Made by a program: the position numbers and the translations under genes. A stretch of 64,000 nucleotides of DNA, taken from contig JAZNLO010000001.1 of assembly GCA_045579085.1 (NCBI GenBank), forward strand, positions 1 through 64,000, written 5' to 3'. This stretch comes from RGIG2206 sp045579085. GTDB lineage: Bacteria; Bacillota; Clostridia; Oscillospirales; Acutalibacteraceae. The number at the start of each line of letters is the position of its first letter. Position 1 is the first letter of the stretch. The notes beneath the pieces were generated by a model that was given only the letters and a program-made list of their open reading frames with translations, searched no databases and was not told where the DNA came from. Below, one piece after another: positions 23,764 to 31,188 of this stretch.

Positions 23764-24675
23764 TTATAAAAGGGACGTGTTTGCAATAGCAAGCATATTC
23801 TCAAAAATATGGTTAAGGTCGTATACGTAAGCGCGTTCATTAGGCAGTACGCAATCCTTTGACCATCCCTCAGTGCGCATTTTAATAGTATCAGTAAGCT
23901 CTTTTTTTACATCATATTCGCAGAAAAAGCCGATAGAATGTATAGCCTGACTATCAACCACGTATGCGCCATAATTCTGAATGGCATAAAAGATTTTCTT
24001 GCCCATTTTGGACTTAAGACCTATAGCCTCAGGCGTCAAATCCTTTGGCAAGGTGAAGAGCGTGCCTTGTACAACGTGCTTGTTAACGCCCGAATATCTG
24101 ATTCTTTCCTTGACGGAGTTTACAGCATAAGAGTCGGTGCGCTTTGCGGGATAGCGGTAGCCCGGTATTTCCTCGCCGTTGTAATAAAGGAAGCGGTTTG
24201 ATGAAATTCTTACTTTGAGTGCGTGATTGATAGGCTCATCAGACAAAAGTTCGCCTTTGCGGATTGCGCCGCCCAGAGCGGATACTCCGCTTGCGAGGTG
24301 CACGCCTTCAACGCCGTCGTCGCTCAGTTCGTCGATGAATATTTCATCGAAGCTGAGCTCGCCGTCAGCGATTTTTGCGTTTCTCAACTGCACCACGCTT
24401 AGCCCGTCTGGCTGAAGCACACAGGCATATTCGCAGTTGTTAAAGTCTGTATCGGGAATTTGCACAGTAGCGCTTTCACCGTTTACGTTTACCTCGTATG
24501 CAGTGTCGTCAGGCTGAGCCTTTATAAAGCATTCAAAATCAAAATGGAATGCGGGCGCAGGAACAAAGCCTGCCTCTACTGTTTTTGCGTTTTTGTCAAT
24601 CGGGGTGTTCCAGATTGAGTTGTAATTATACGGAGATGACCAAGAATTCGTATTGTTGTTCATAATAATTCTCAT
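23764..24675 (-). CDS. Protein of unknown function, tandem paralogue 2 (SIWNTPI family)
   Basis: A 303-residue protein I cannot assign to a named family. It shares with its upstream neighbour, in the same order, SIWNTPI near the N-terminus, VLQPDG, a block reading SG-S-LGGAIRKGEL and DEPINHALK, a YRYPA--TDS segment, RYSGVN, and GKKIFYAIQNYGAYVVD. There is no signal peptide or membrane helix, so it is probably cytoplasmic. The Gly-rich, strand-like pattern suggests a beta-rich enzyme or binding fold (inference). Its ATG overlaps the TGA of the upstream gene (ATGA), so the pair is translationally coupled; an ATG 12 bases downstream is a second possible start. Confidence 0.75.
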   Translation of the reverse strand: MRIIMNNNTNSWSSPYNYNSIWNTPIDKNAKTVEAGFVPAPAFHFDFECFIKAQPDDTAYEVNVNGESATVQIPDTDFNNCEYACVLQPDGLSVVQLRNAKIADGELSFDEIFIDELSDDGVEGVHLASGVSALGGAIRKGELLSDEPINHALKVRISSNRFLYYNGEEIPGYRYPAKRTDSYAVNSVKERIRYSGVNKHVVQGTLFTLPKDLTPEAIGLKSKMGKKIFYAIQNYGAYVVDSQAIHSIGFFCEYDVKKELTDTIKMRTEGWSKDCVLPNERAYVYDLNHIFENMLAIANTSLL

Positions 24676-25745
24676 TTCTCCTCTTTAAAGTCGGGCGCAA
24701 GCGGAGCACGGGGTTTTCCGCCGCCGCCAATGTTGTCAGGCGAGTTATTTGTGATTACGTGCAGTAAGCACACAAGCGTGCCGATATCGTGGAAATAGTC
24801 CCACTGTGAGTCAAGCCAACAGTCGTGAACAAAGCCTTTCATACGGAAGTTGTATTTTGCTTGGGTTTCACGCTTTACGCCATATTCAGCGCTGAAAGAG
24901 TAGGCGGGCCAGCTTGTGTTGTCGGTAACGTAGCAGCCATAGTCCTGTAAGGCTCTGAACAGCTTTTTGCCAACCTTTGTTCTAAGGCCAACGCTATCTA
25001 TGTCAACCTCAGGCGGTATTGCGAGCAGACTTCCCATTACAACATCGGGATTGATGCCGCAGTATCTCTCACCGATTCCGGTGTTTTGATAGTCGTTGTA
25101 TGCGCAAGAGTCGCAACGGTCTGCGGGCCAGCGACAGCCCCTGATATTCTCGTCAAAATATGAGTATTCGCCACAGAGGATGTTGATTTTCAGCGCATGA
25201 CGGATGGGCTCATCATTTATAAGCTCACCAAGTCTTAGAGAGCCGCCTATTGATGACAGACCGCTGCCCCAGTGAGTGCCGAGTGTACCGTCACCATAGA
25301 GGTCAACGTTTACTCTGCGGTCATATCCAACGATGTATTTGCTGTCATAATACATACGGCAGGTGGGCTGCATCTGAACTATTGTGCGGCCGTCGGGCTG
25401 CAAAACAGCGCAGCACTCATTTCCTGCAACACGGCCAATAACTAAGCCCTTTGGCCAGTACATATAACGGCCTGTGTGAATCAAATCTTTCTCTTCAGGC
25501 CATCTGCCTGTACCGGGAGCGGCGTTGCATATTTCAAGATAATCGTCGTTTAAATTGGTGGTGAAAATAAGCTCCTCGTCAATAGAGCAAGCGGGCTCAG
25601 GGAGGAGGTTGGCGGGTTTATAGATTGCCTTGTCGCCAATGGGGGTGTTCCATATAGAGTGTCTGTCAAACGGCCAGAGCCATGCGTCACGAGTTCCGTC
25701 ATAGACTTCATAGCCTGTTTTTTCATCCAACTTGATGTTGCTCAA
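24672..25745 (-). CDS. Protein of unknown function, tandem paralogue 1 (SIWNTPI family)
   Basis: A 357-residue paralogue of the following gene with the same ordered motifs: HSIWNTPIG, VLQPDGRTIVQM, WGSGLSSIGGSLRLGELINDEP, CRWPADRCDS, RYCGIN, and GKKLFRALQDYGCYV. It carries extra sequence between the first two motifs and an added Gly/Pro-rich tail. The conserved Trp, Asp, His and Arg positions could form a carbohydrate- or nucleotide-binding site, but that is a guess. No export signal is visible. The start is a TTG at 25745, with AAGGAG nine bases upstream; no ATG or GTG in frame fits better. Confidence 0.75.
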   Translation of the reverse strand: MSNIKLDEKTGYEVYDGTRDAWLWPFDRHSIWNTPIGDKAIYKPANLLPEPACSIDEELIFTTNLNDDYLEICNAAPGTGRWPEEKDLIHTGRYMYWPKGLVIGRVAGNECCAVLQPDGRTIVQMQPTCRMYYDSKYIVGYDRRVNVDLYGDGTLGTHWGSGLSSIGGSLRLGELINDEPIRHALKINILCGEYSYFDENIRGCRWPADRCDSCAYNDYQNTGIGERYCGINPDVVMGSLLAIPPEVDIDSVGLRTKVGKKLFRALQDYGCYVTDNTSWPAYSFSAEYGVKRETQAKYNFRMKGFVHDCWLDSQWDYFHDIGTLVCLLHVITNNSPDNIGGGGKPRAPLAPDFKEEK

Positions 25746-25814
25746 ATTATATCACTCCTTGCAGTAGTGTAAATTAATTATATCATATTAAATTTATTAT
25801 ATCAACGGCTATCA

Positions 25815-25855
25815 CATAAAAATAAAGGCAAGAGTTTTCACTCTTGCCTTTATTT
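25815..25855 (-). terminator. Terminator of gdhA
   Basis: Perfect stem AATAAAGGCAAGAG (25821-25834) with CTCTTGCCTTTATT (25841-25854); on the minus strand it is followed by TTTT, matching the direction of gdhA. Confidence 0.85.
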
Positions 25856-25878
25856 AATATGTAAAATTCGTTTATTGC

Positions 25879-27228
25879 TTAATAAGCAACGCCCTGAGCG
25901 AGCATAGCGTCTGCAACCTTGAGGAAGCCTGCGATGTTAGCGCCTGCAACGAGGTCGCCCTCCATGCCGTATTCCTTAGCAGCATCGTAGCTGTTTTTGA
26001 AGATGTTGGTCATAATCTGGTGCAGCTTAGCGTCAACCTCTTCGGCAGTCCATGAGTAACGCATAGAGTTCTGGCTCATCTCTAAGCCTGAAACAGCAAC
26101 GCCGCCTGCGTTAACAGCCTTAGACGGAGCGATTACAACGCCGTTAGCCTTGAGGTAAGCAACAGCCTCGTCGGTGGTGGGCATATTAGCAACCTCAACA
26201 TAGTATTTTACGCCGTTTGCAACGATGTTTTTAGCATCCTCGATGCCAACCTCGTTCTGAGTTGCGCAAGGCATAACGATGTCAACCTTTTCGCCCCAAG
26301 GTCTCTTACCTGCAAAGAACGGGACGCCGAACTTGTCAGCATAGTCCTGAACCTTGTCGTGACCTGAAGCGCGCATTTCCAAGAGGTAATTGATTTTCTC
26401 ATCAGTGCTGATGCCATCTTTGTCATAGATATATCCGTCAGGACCAGAGATTGTTACAACCTTACCGCCGAGTTCGTGAATCTTCTTAACAGTACCCCAA
26501 GCAACGTTGCCGAAACCGGAAACAGCGAAGGTCTTGCCTTTGATATCGTCATTGAAGCTCTTGAGCATCTCAACTGCATAGTAAACTGCGCCAAAGCCTG
26601 TAGCCTCAGGACGAATCAGAGAGCCGCCGAAGGAGATACCCTTACCTGTGAGAACACCTGTAAACTCGTTGCGGAGTCTCTTATACTGGCCGTAGAGGTA
26701 ACCAACCTCACGAGCGCCAACGCCGATGTCACCAGCAGGAACGTCGGTATCTGCGCCGATGTGCTTTGCAAGCTCGGTCATGAAGCTCTGGCAGAAGCGC
26801 ATAATCTCGCCGTCAGACCTGCCTCTCGGGTCAAAGTCTGAGCCGCCCTTACCGCCGCCCATAGGAAGACTGGTAAGGCTGTTTTTAAAGGTCTGCTCGA
26901 AGCCGAGGAACTTGATAACAGAAGCGTTAACAGAGGGATGGAAGCGAAGACCGCCCTTATAAGGACCGATAGCAGAGTTAAACTGAACTCTGTAGCCTCT
27001 GTTTACGTTAACCTTGCCGTTGTCGTCAACCCAAGAAACGCGGAAAGAAATCATACGCTCAGGCTCAACCATTCTCTCGATGATGCCTGCTGCTTCGTAC
27101 TTGGGATTCTTTTCGATTACAGGCTCAAGAGATTCGAGAACCTCGTATACAGCCTGCTGAAACTCAGGCTCGTTGGGGTTGCGCTTAACAACGCCGTCAT
27201 AAACTGATTGTAAATAACTGTTTTTCAT
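25879..27228 (-). CDS. gdhA: NADP-type glutamate dehydrogenase
   Basis: A 449-residue hexameric glutamate dehydrogenase, the size of the NADP-dependent assimilatory class. Visible features are YKGGLRFHPSVN, the catalytic-lysine motif PMGGGKGGSDFDP, DVPAGDIGVG, SGFGNVAWG (Rossmann dinucleotide site) and NAGGVAVSGLE near the C-terminus. It assimilates ammonia with 2-oxoglutarate. The ATG at 27228 has GGAGGAAAAACAA upstream. It is transcribed alone, between two terminators. Confidence 0.96.
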   Translation of the reverse strand: MKNSYLQSVYDGVVKRNPNEPEFQQAVYEVLESLEPVIEKNPKYEAAGIIERMVEPERMISFRVSWVDDNGKVNVNRGYRVQFNSAIGPYKGGLRFHPSVNASVIKFLGFEQTFKNSLTSLPMGGGKGGSDFDPRGRSDGEIMRFCQSFMTELAKHIGADTDVPAGDIGVGAREVGYLYGQYKRLRNEFTGVLTGKGISFGGSLIRPEATGFGAVYYAVEMLKSFNDDIKGKTFAVSGFGNVAWGTVKKIHELGGKVVTISGPDGYIYDKDGISTDEKINYLLEMRASGHDKVQDYADKFGVPFFAGKRPWGEKVDIVMPCATQNEVGIEDAKNIVANGVKYYVEVANMPTTDEAVAYLKANGVVIAPSKAVNAGGVAVSGLEMSQNSMRYSWTAEEVDAKLHQIMTNIFKNSYDAAKEYGMEGDLVAGANIAGFLKVADAMLAQGVAY

Positions 27229-27321
27229 TTGTTTTTCCTCCAGAAAAAGATTAGATAAAACGATAGTTTATTATATTTCTTTTGTATGTTTGTTGTCAAG
27301 GGAAAATATACACAATATAAA

Positions 27322-27360
27322 CAAAAAAATGCGGCACTATTTTGGAGAAGTGCCGCATTA
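27322..27360 (-). terminator. Terminator of ackA
   Basis: Stem AATGCGGCACT with AGTGCCGCATT and a ten-base loop; the minus strand then has seven T residues. Confidence 0.88.
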
Positions 27361-27370
27361 AAGTGATAAA

Positions 27371-28570
27371 TTATTTGGAAACGATTGCCAAGGTGTCGCG
27401 GGCAATCATCAGCTCTTCCTCAGTGGGAATAACGTATACCTTTACCTTTGAGTCAGGATTTGTGATTTCAGCCTCAACGCCCATAGCAGCGTGGTTTGCG
27501 TCATCGTTGATATTTACACCGAGATAGTTCAGGTATTTGCAAACGCCATCTCTGTTCTGCCATCCATTTTCGCCGATTCCGCCTGTGAATACGATAGCGT
27601 CAACGCCGTTAAGGGCTGCGGCATATGAGCCAACAATCTTTGCGATGTGGTAATCCTGCATATCTCTTGCAAGCTGAGCTCTCTCATTGCCGTTTGCAGC
27701 AGCTGCGCAAACGTCGCGGTTATCGTTTGAAATGCCTGAAACAGCAAGCACGCCCGATTTCTTGTTAAGAATATCTGACATTTCAGACGGAGAAACACCC
27801 TCTCTGTCCATTACGTACAGCACGGCAGACGGGTCAACAGCGCCTGAGCGAGTGCCCATCATCATACCGTCAAGGGGAGTCAGACCCATGCTGGTGTCAA
27901 TGCACTTGCCGTTTTCAACAGCGGTGATTGAGCAGCCGTTGCCAAGATGGCAAGTGATAACCTTGATGTTTTTGTTGCCCATAATTTCAGCACAACGCTG
28001 GCTTACATAGCGGTGAGAGGTACCGTGAGCGCCGTACTTACGCACCTGATACTTTTCGTAATACTCATAGGGCATAGCAAACATATACGCCTTAGCGGGC
28101 ATAGTTGCGTGGAAAGAGGTGTCGAATACGGCAACCTGAGGCACGTCTTTACCAAGGCACTTTATACAAGCACGGATTCCAAGAACGTGAGCGGGATTGT
28201 GCAAGGGAGCAAGCTCGCCGAGCATCTCGATATCGTCTAAAACCTTATCGTTTATGAGGCAGGATTCCTTGAATATAGCGCCACCCTGAACAATGCGGTG
28301 ACCGACGGCGGAAATCTCGTCAAACGACTTGATTACTCCGTATTCCTCACTGGTCATAGCAGACATGAAAGCATCAAAGGCTTCAGCGTGGGTTGGCATA
28401 GCGATGTCAGCCTCAAACTTACGGCCGTCAGCGGTGGTATGTTTAATGTGACCGGCAGGGCCGATACGGTCGCATAGACCTTTTGCAAGAACCTTTTCGC
28501 CGTTCATATCAATAAGCTGATACTTAAGTGAAGAACTGCCGGCGTTAACAACAAGAATTTTCATTTCCAT
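27371..28570 (-). CDS. ackA: Acetate kinase
   Basis: A 399-residue acetate kinase, which makes ATP and acetate from acetyl phosphate. Motifs include VVNAGSSSLKYQ, GHRIVQGG, KYGAHGTSHRYVS, HLGNGCSI, MGTRSGAVDP and FTGGIGENG, and the length is normal. Two in-frame ATGs (28570 and 28564) are possible; the second gives the usual MKILVVNAGSSS beginning, and neither has a strong ribosome-binding site. No phosphotransacetylase gene is adjacent. The divergent neighbour tmcAL encodes an enzyme that also activates acetate. Confidence 0.96.
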   Translation of the reverse strand: MEMKILVVNAGSSSLKYQLIDMNGEKVLAKGLCDRIGPAGHIKHTTADGRKFEADIAMPTHAEAFDAFMSAMTSEEYGVIKSFDEISAVGHRIVQGGAIFKESCLINDKVLDDIEMLGELAPLHNPAHVLGIRACIKCLGKDVPQVAVFDTSFHATMPAKAYMFAMPYEYYEKYQVRKYGAHGTSHRYVSQRCAEIMGNKNIKVITCHLGNGCSITAVENGKCIDTSMGLTPLDGMMMGTRSGAVDPSAVLYVMDREGVSPSEMSDILNKKSGVLAVSGISNDNRDVCAAAANGNERAQLARDMQDYHIAKIVGSYAAALNGVDAIVFTGGIGENGWQNRDGVCKYLNYLGVNINDDANHAAMGVEAEITNPDSKVKVYVIPTEEELMIARDTLAIVSK

Positions 28571-28722
28571 GATTTAAGAAACACTGTCCTCTCAATAAAT
28601 ATTATTTTACCTGTTGCGCTGATGGAGAAAATAATGTAAAATCAAATCAGCGTTACATACAAAGTAATAATATAACAGTTGAAACTATTTTTCAAGTAAT
28701 ATTTACAAAGGAGGGCGTGGAG

Positions 28723-29898
28723 TTGAAAATTTGCGGAATAGTTGCAGAATACAATCCTTTTCATAACGGGCACGCTCACCTTATAAAAGAAGCAAAGCAA
28801 AACGGAGCAACGCATATTGTTGCGGTTATGAGCGGTAACTTCGTTCAGCGTGGCGATGTTGCAGTGTGCAGTAAATGGGCTCGGACAAAGATGGCGCTCG
28901 AAAGTGGGGTTGACCTTGTTTTAGAGTTGCCGGTTACCTTTGCAAGCGCAACGGCTCAGCGCTTTGCGCTTGGAGCGGTTGGCACGCTCGATGCGCTCGG
29001 TTGCGTGGATATGCTGTGCTTTGGCTCTGAATGTGCAAGCACTCAGCGCATAACGCAGCTTGCAAAGGCAGTTGAAGACGACGAGGTTTGCGAGAGAATC
29101 CGCACTAAACTCAGTTCAGGTTTAACCTTCGCCGCCGCCAGACAGTCGGCACTGACTGAGCTTGGATATGACGGCGAGCTGCTTTCTAACCCTAACGACA
29201 CGCTTGCGGTGGAATACGTAAAAGCTCTGCTTGATTTACAGTCTGAGATTACACCTGTTGCCGTAAAGCGCATCGGAGTCGGGCACGATGAGGGCGCAAA
29301 CGGGAACATTGCGAGCGCATCATATATAAGAAAGCTGATTATGCAAAATGAAGACGTATCAGGGTATGTGCCTGAGGCTACTGCCGAAATAATCAAGCAG
29401 CAGATAAAGCAGTCGGCTTGCCCTGCCGATTTAGGACGGCTTGACAGAGCGTTGCTGATGACGTTGCGGAAAATGAGCGTGCAACAGATGTCGCTCTTGC
29501 CTGATATCAGCGAGGGACTGGAGAACAGGCTCTATAAGGCATCGAGAGAGGCAACAAGCGTGGACAAGCTCATCGAAGCGGTTAAGACAAAGCGTTATAC
29601 ACACGCAAGGCTAAGGCGGATTCTTATGTTCGCTTTGCTTGGTATAGATAAAACTGTTTATTCAATGAAGCCAAGCTATATTAGAGTGCTTGGAATGACC
29701 GAAAGCGGAAGACAGATTTTAGCTGAGTCAAAGCCCATACTGCCCGTTATAACCCGTGCAAAAGATGCCCTTTCGCTTGAGGGCGACGCAAAGGCGCTGT
29801 TTGATGCAGAATGTGTTGCAGATGATGTGTATGCCCTTTGTACAGATGAGGTTACACCCTGCGGCGCAACTGTAAGCAGTAAGCTGATAACAGAGTAG
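28723..29898 (+). CDS. tmcAL: tRNA(Met) cytidine acetate ligase TmcAL (YlbM)
   Basis: A 391-residue nucleotidyltransferase-fold enzyme that uses acetate and ATP to acetylate C34 of elongator tRNA(Met). The N-terminal GIVAEYNPFHNGHAHLI holds the HxGH-type motif, followed by MSGNFVQRGD and LPVTFASATAQ, and the C-terminal half is alpha-helical. The TTG at 28723 is preferred over a GTG at 28717 because GGAGG lies eight bases before it and it gives the family start MKxxGIVAEYNPF. Confidence 0.92.
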   Translation: MKICGIVAEYNPFHNGHAHLIKEAKQNGATHIVAVMSGNFVQRGDVAVCSKWARTKMALESGVDLVLELPVTFASATAQRFALGAVGTLDALGCVDMLCFGSECASTQRITQLAKAVEDDEVCERIRTKLSSGLTFAAARQSALTELGYDGELLSNPNDTLAVEYVKALLDLQSEITPVAVKRIGVGHDEGANGNIASASYIRKLIMQNEDVSGYVPEATAEIIKQQIKQSACPADLGRLDRALLMTLRKMSVQQMSLLPDISEGLENRLYKASREATSVDKLIEAVKTKRYTHARLRRILMFALLGIDKTVYSMKPSYIRVLGMTESGRQILAESKPILPVITRAKDALSLEGDAKALFDAECVADDVYALCTDEVTPCGATVSSKLITE

Positions 29899-29921
29899 AT
29901 ATTTATTTTGGAGGATATATT

Positions 29922-30863
29922 ATGGTAAAGTACACAATGATTGAAAGCTATGAAAACTATGGCCGTTGCCTTAAAATAAGCAACGCAACTATTGAGGCTT
30001 ATGTAACGGTTGACGTTGGCCCGCGCATCATTAAGTTTGGCTTCTGCGGCGGACAGAATATGCTGTTTAACGACCTTGAGCGCAAGACAATCTGGGAAGG
30101 TGAGGAGTACGATGAGTATTTTTTCAAGGGCGCTATAAGCTATCTTTACGGCGGCCATCGCATCTGGGTAACACCTGAGAGAAAACCTGAAACCAACTAT
30201 CCCGACAACGAGCCTGTTGAGGTTAAATATACAGATAAGGGTGTAGTTTTCATTCCGCCCGCACAGAAGAAAAATGACATTCAGCTTGAGCTTGAAATAA
30301 ATATGGATAGCGAGGGCGCAAATATGCAGGTTTTAAACCGCGTTATTAACGTACGTGATACCGAGCAGGAATTCGCTGTGTGGACAATCTCTGTTATGAA
30401 TAAGGGCGGCCTTGAAATCGTAAAGCACAGCGAGGTGGATACAGGACTTCTGCCTAACCGCGTAATCTCGCTTTGGCCTTACTCAAACCCTGCCGATTAC
30501 AGATTCTACAATGGCAAAAGATTTATGTCTGTAAAGCACGATGCAACGGCAGACAGAGCGTTTAAGTTTGGCACAAACAATCAGCTCGGCAAGGCTGTGT
30601 ATGCTTTAAACGGCGACGTTTTCCGCAAGGAGTGGGCGCAGTTTGATTCTACAAAGCAGTATGCAGACGGCGGAGTTTCGTTTGAGTCTTATACAAGCGA
30701 TTTAGTGCTTGAGCTTGAGGTGTTAGGCCCTGTTGAGAAGGTGCCGTCATGCGAGAGCGTAGTGCTGGAAGAAAAGTGGTCGCTGGTGAACGAGCCGTTT
30801 ATGCCTGATGCTCGTGATGATGCTGAGTTGGAAGAGTTCTGGAACAAGGTTTGGGCGAAATAA
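29922..30863 (+). CDS. DUF4380 / aldose-epimerase-like protein
   Basis: A 313-residue cytoplasmic protein with a galactose-mutarotase-like beta-sandwich pattern: TVDVGPRIIKFGFCGGQNML near the start, YGGHRIWVTPERKPETNYPD, and SLWPYSNPADYRFYNG. The His/Arg/Glu residues in the GGHR block are where such folds bind sugars. It probably acts on or senses a carbohydrate (inference); no catalytic role is established from the sequence. The ATG has GGAGGATATATT upstream, and it follows tmcAL by 23 bases. It ends at a terminator. Confidence 0.7.
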   Translation: MVKYTMIESYENYGRCLKISNATIEAYVTVDVGPRIIKFGFCGGQNMLFNDLERKTIWEGEEYDEYFFKGAISYLYGGHRIWVTPERKPETNYPDNEPVEVKYTDKGVVFIPPAQKKNDIQLELEINMDSEGANMQVLNRVINVRDTEQEFAVWTISVMNKGGLEIVKHSEVDTGLLPNRVISLWPYSNPADYRFYNGKRFMSVKHDATADRAFKFGTNNQLGKAVYALNGDVFRKEWAQFDSTKQYADGGVSFESYTSDLVLELEVLGPVEKVPSCESVVLEEKWSLVNEPFMPDARDDAELEEFWNKVWAK

Positions 30864-30882
30864 ACGCATAAAAATGTGATAC

Positions 30883-30920
30883 AAAAAGGAGTCTGTGCAT
30901 AACGCTCAGGCTCCTTTTTC
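30883..30920 (+). terminator. Terminator after the DUF4380-like gene
   Basis: Stem AAAAAGGAGTCTG with CAGGCTCCTTTTT (one G-U pair) and an 11-base loop, ending in T residues. Confidence 0.8.
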
Positions 30921-31070
30921 TTATGCTGAACAAATAATAATTGTACAAGCGGCATATATCATAATAAGTGCTTTTGTGGATATTTTATAATTTAGAAAAA
31001 TAATACAGGCAATATATCAGTATGTACAAGCGGTATTTTGTAAGTTTTATATAAATTAGTATAAAAGAAG
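30921..31070. other. AT-rich non-coding stretch
   Basis: No plausible gene lies in this part of the 325-base gap. The ten-base word GTACAAGCGG occurs twice (30943-30952 and 31024-31033), 81 bases apart, which could be a regulator site or chance. Otherwise I see only AT-rich sequence leading to the promoter at 31071. Confidence 0.5.
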
Positions 31071-31099
31071 TTGAAATCAATTAGTTATTATGCTATAAT
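31071..31099 (+). promoter_or_regulatory. Extended -10 promoter for the EF-G-like gene
   Basis: TTGAAA (31071-31076), 17 bases, TATAAT (31094-31099), with TG one base before the -10. The leader to the ATG at 31189 is about 80 bases. Confidence 0.75.
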
Positions 31100-31188
31100 G
31101 TTTTTACAAATTCAAAATAACTTTTATATAGATGTTTTGTGTTGTAACAAATAGGGCCGAATTGACGGCAGAAACGGAGACAAATCAT

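Noticed and set aside
28618..28652. Terminator between ackA and tmcAL
   Set aside because: The 7-bp inverted repeat has a 21-base loop and no T-tract, and the two genes diverge, so no terminator is expected there.
30921..31070. Possible tRNA or small RNA in the gap before the EF-G-like gene
   Set aside because: No cloverleaf, no GC-rich stem and no terminator; the sequence is simple AT-rich DNA.
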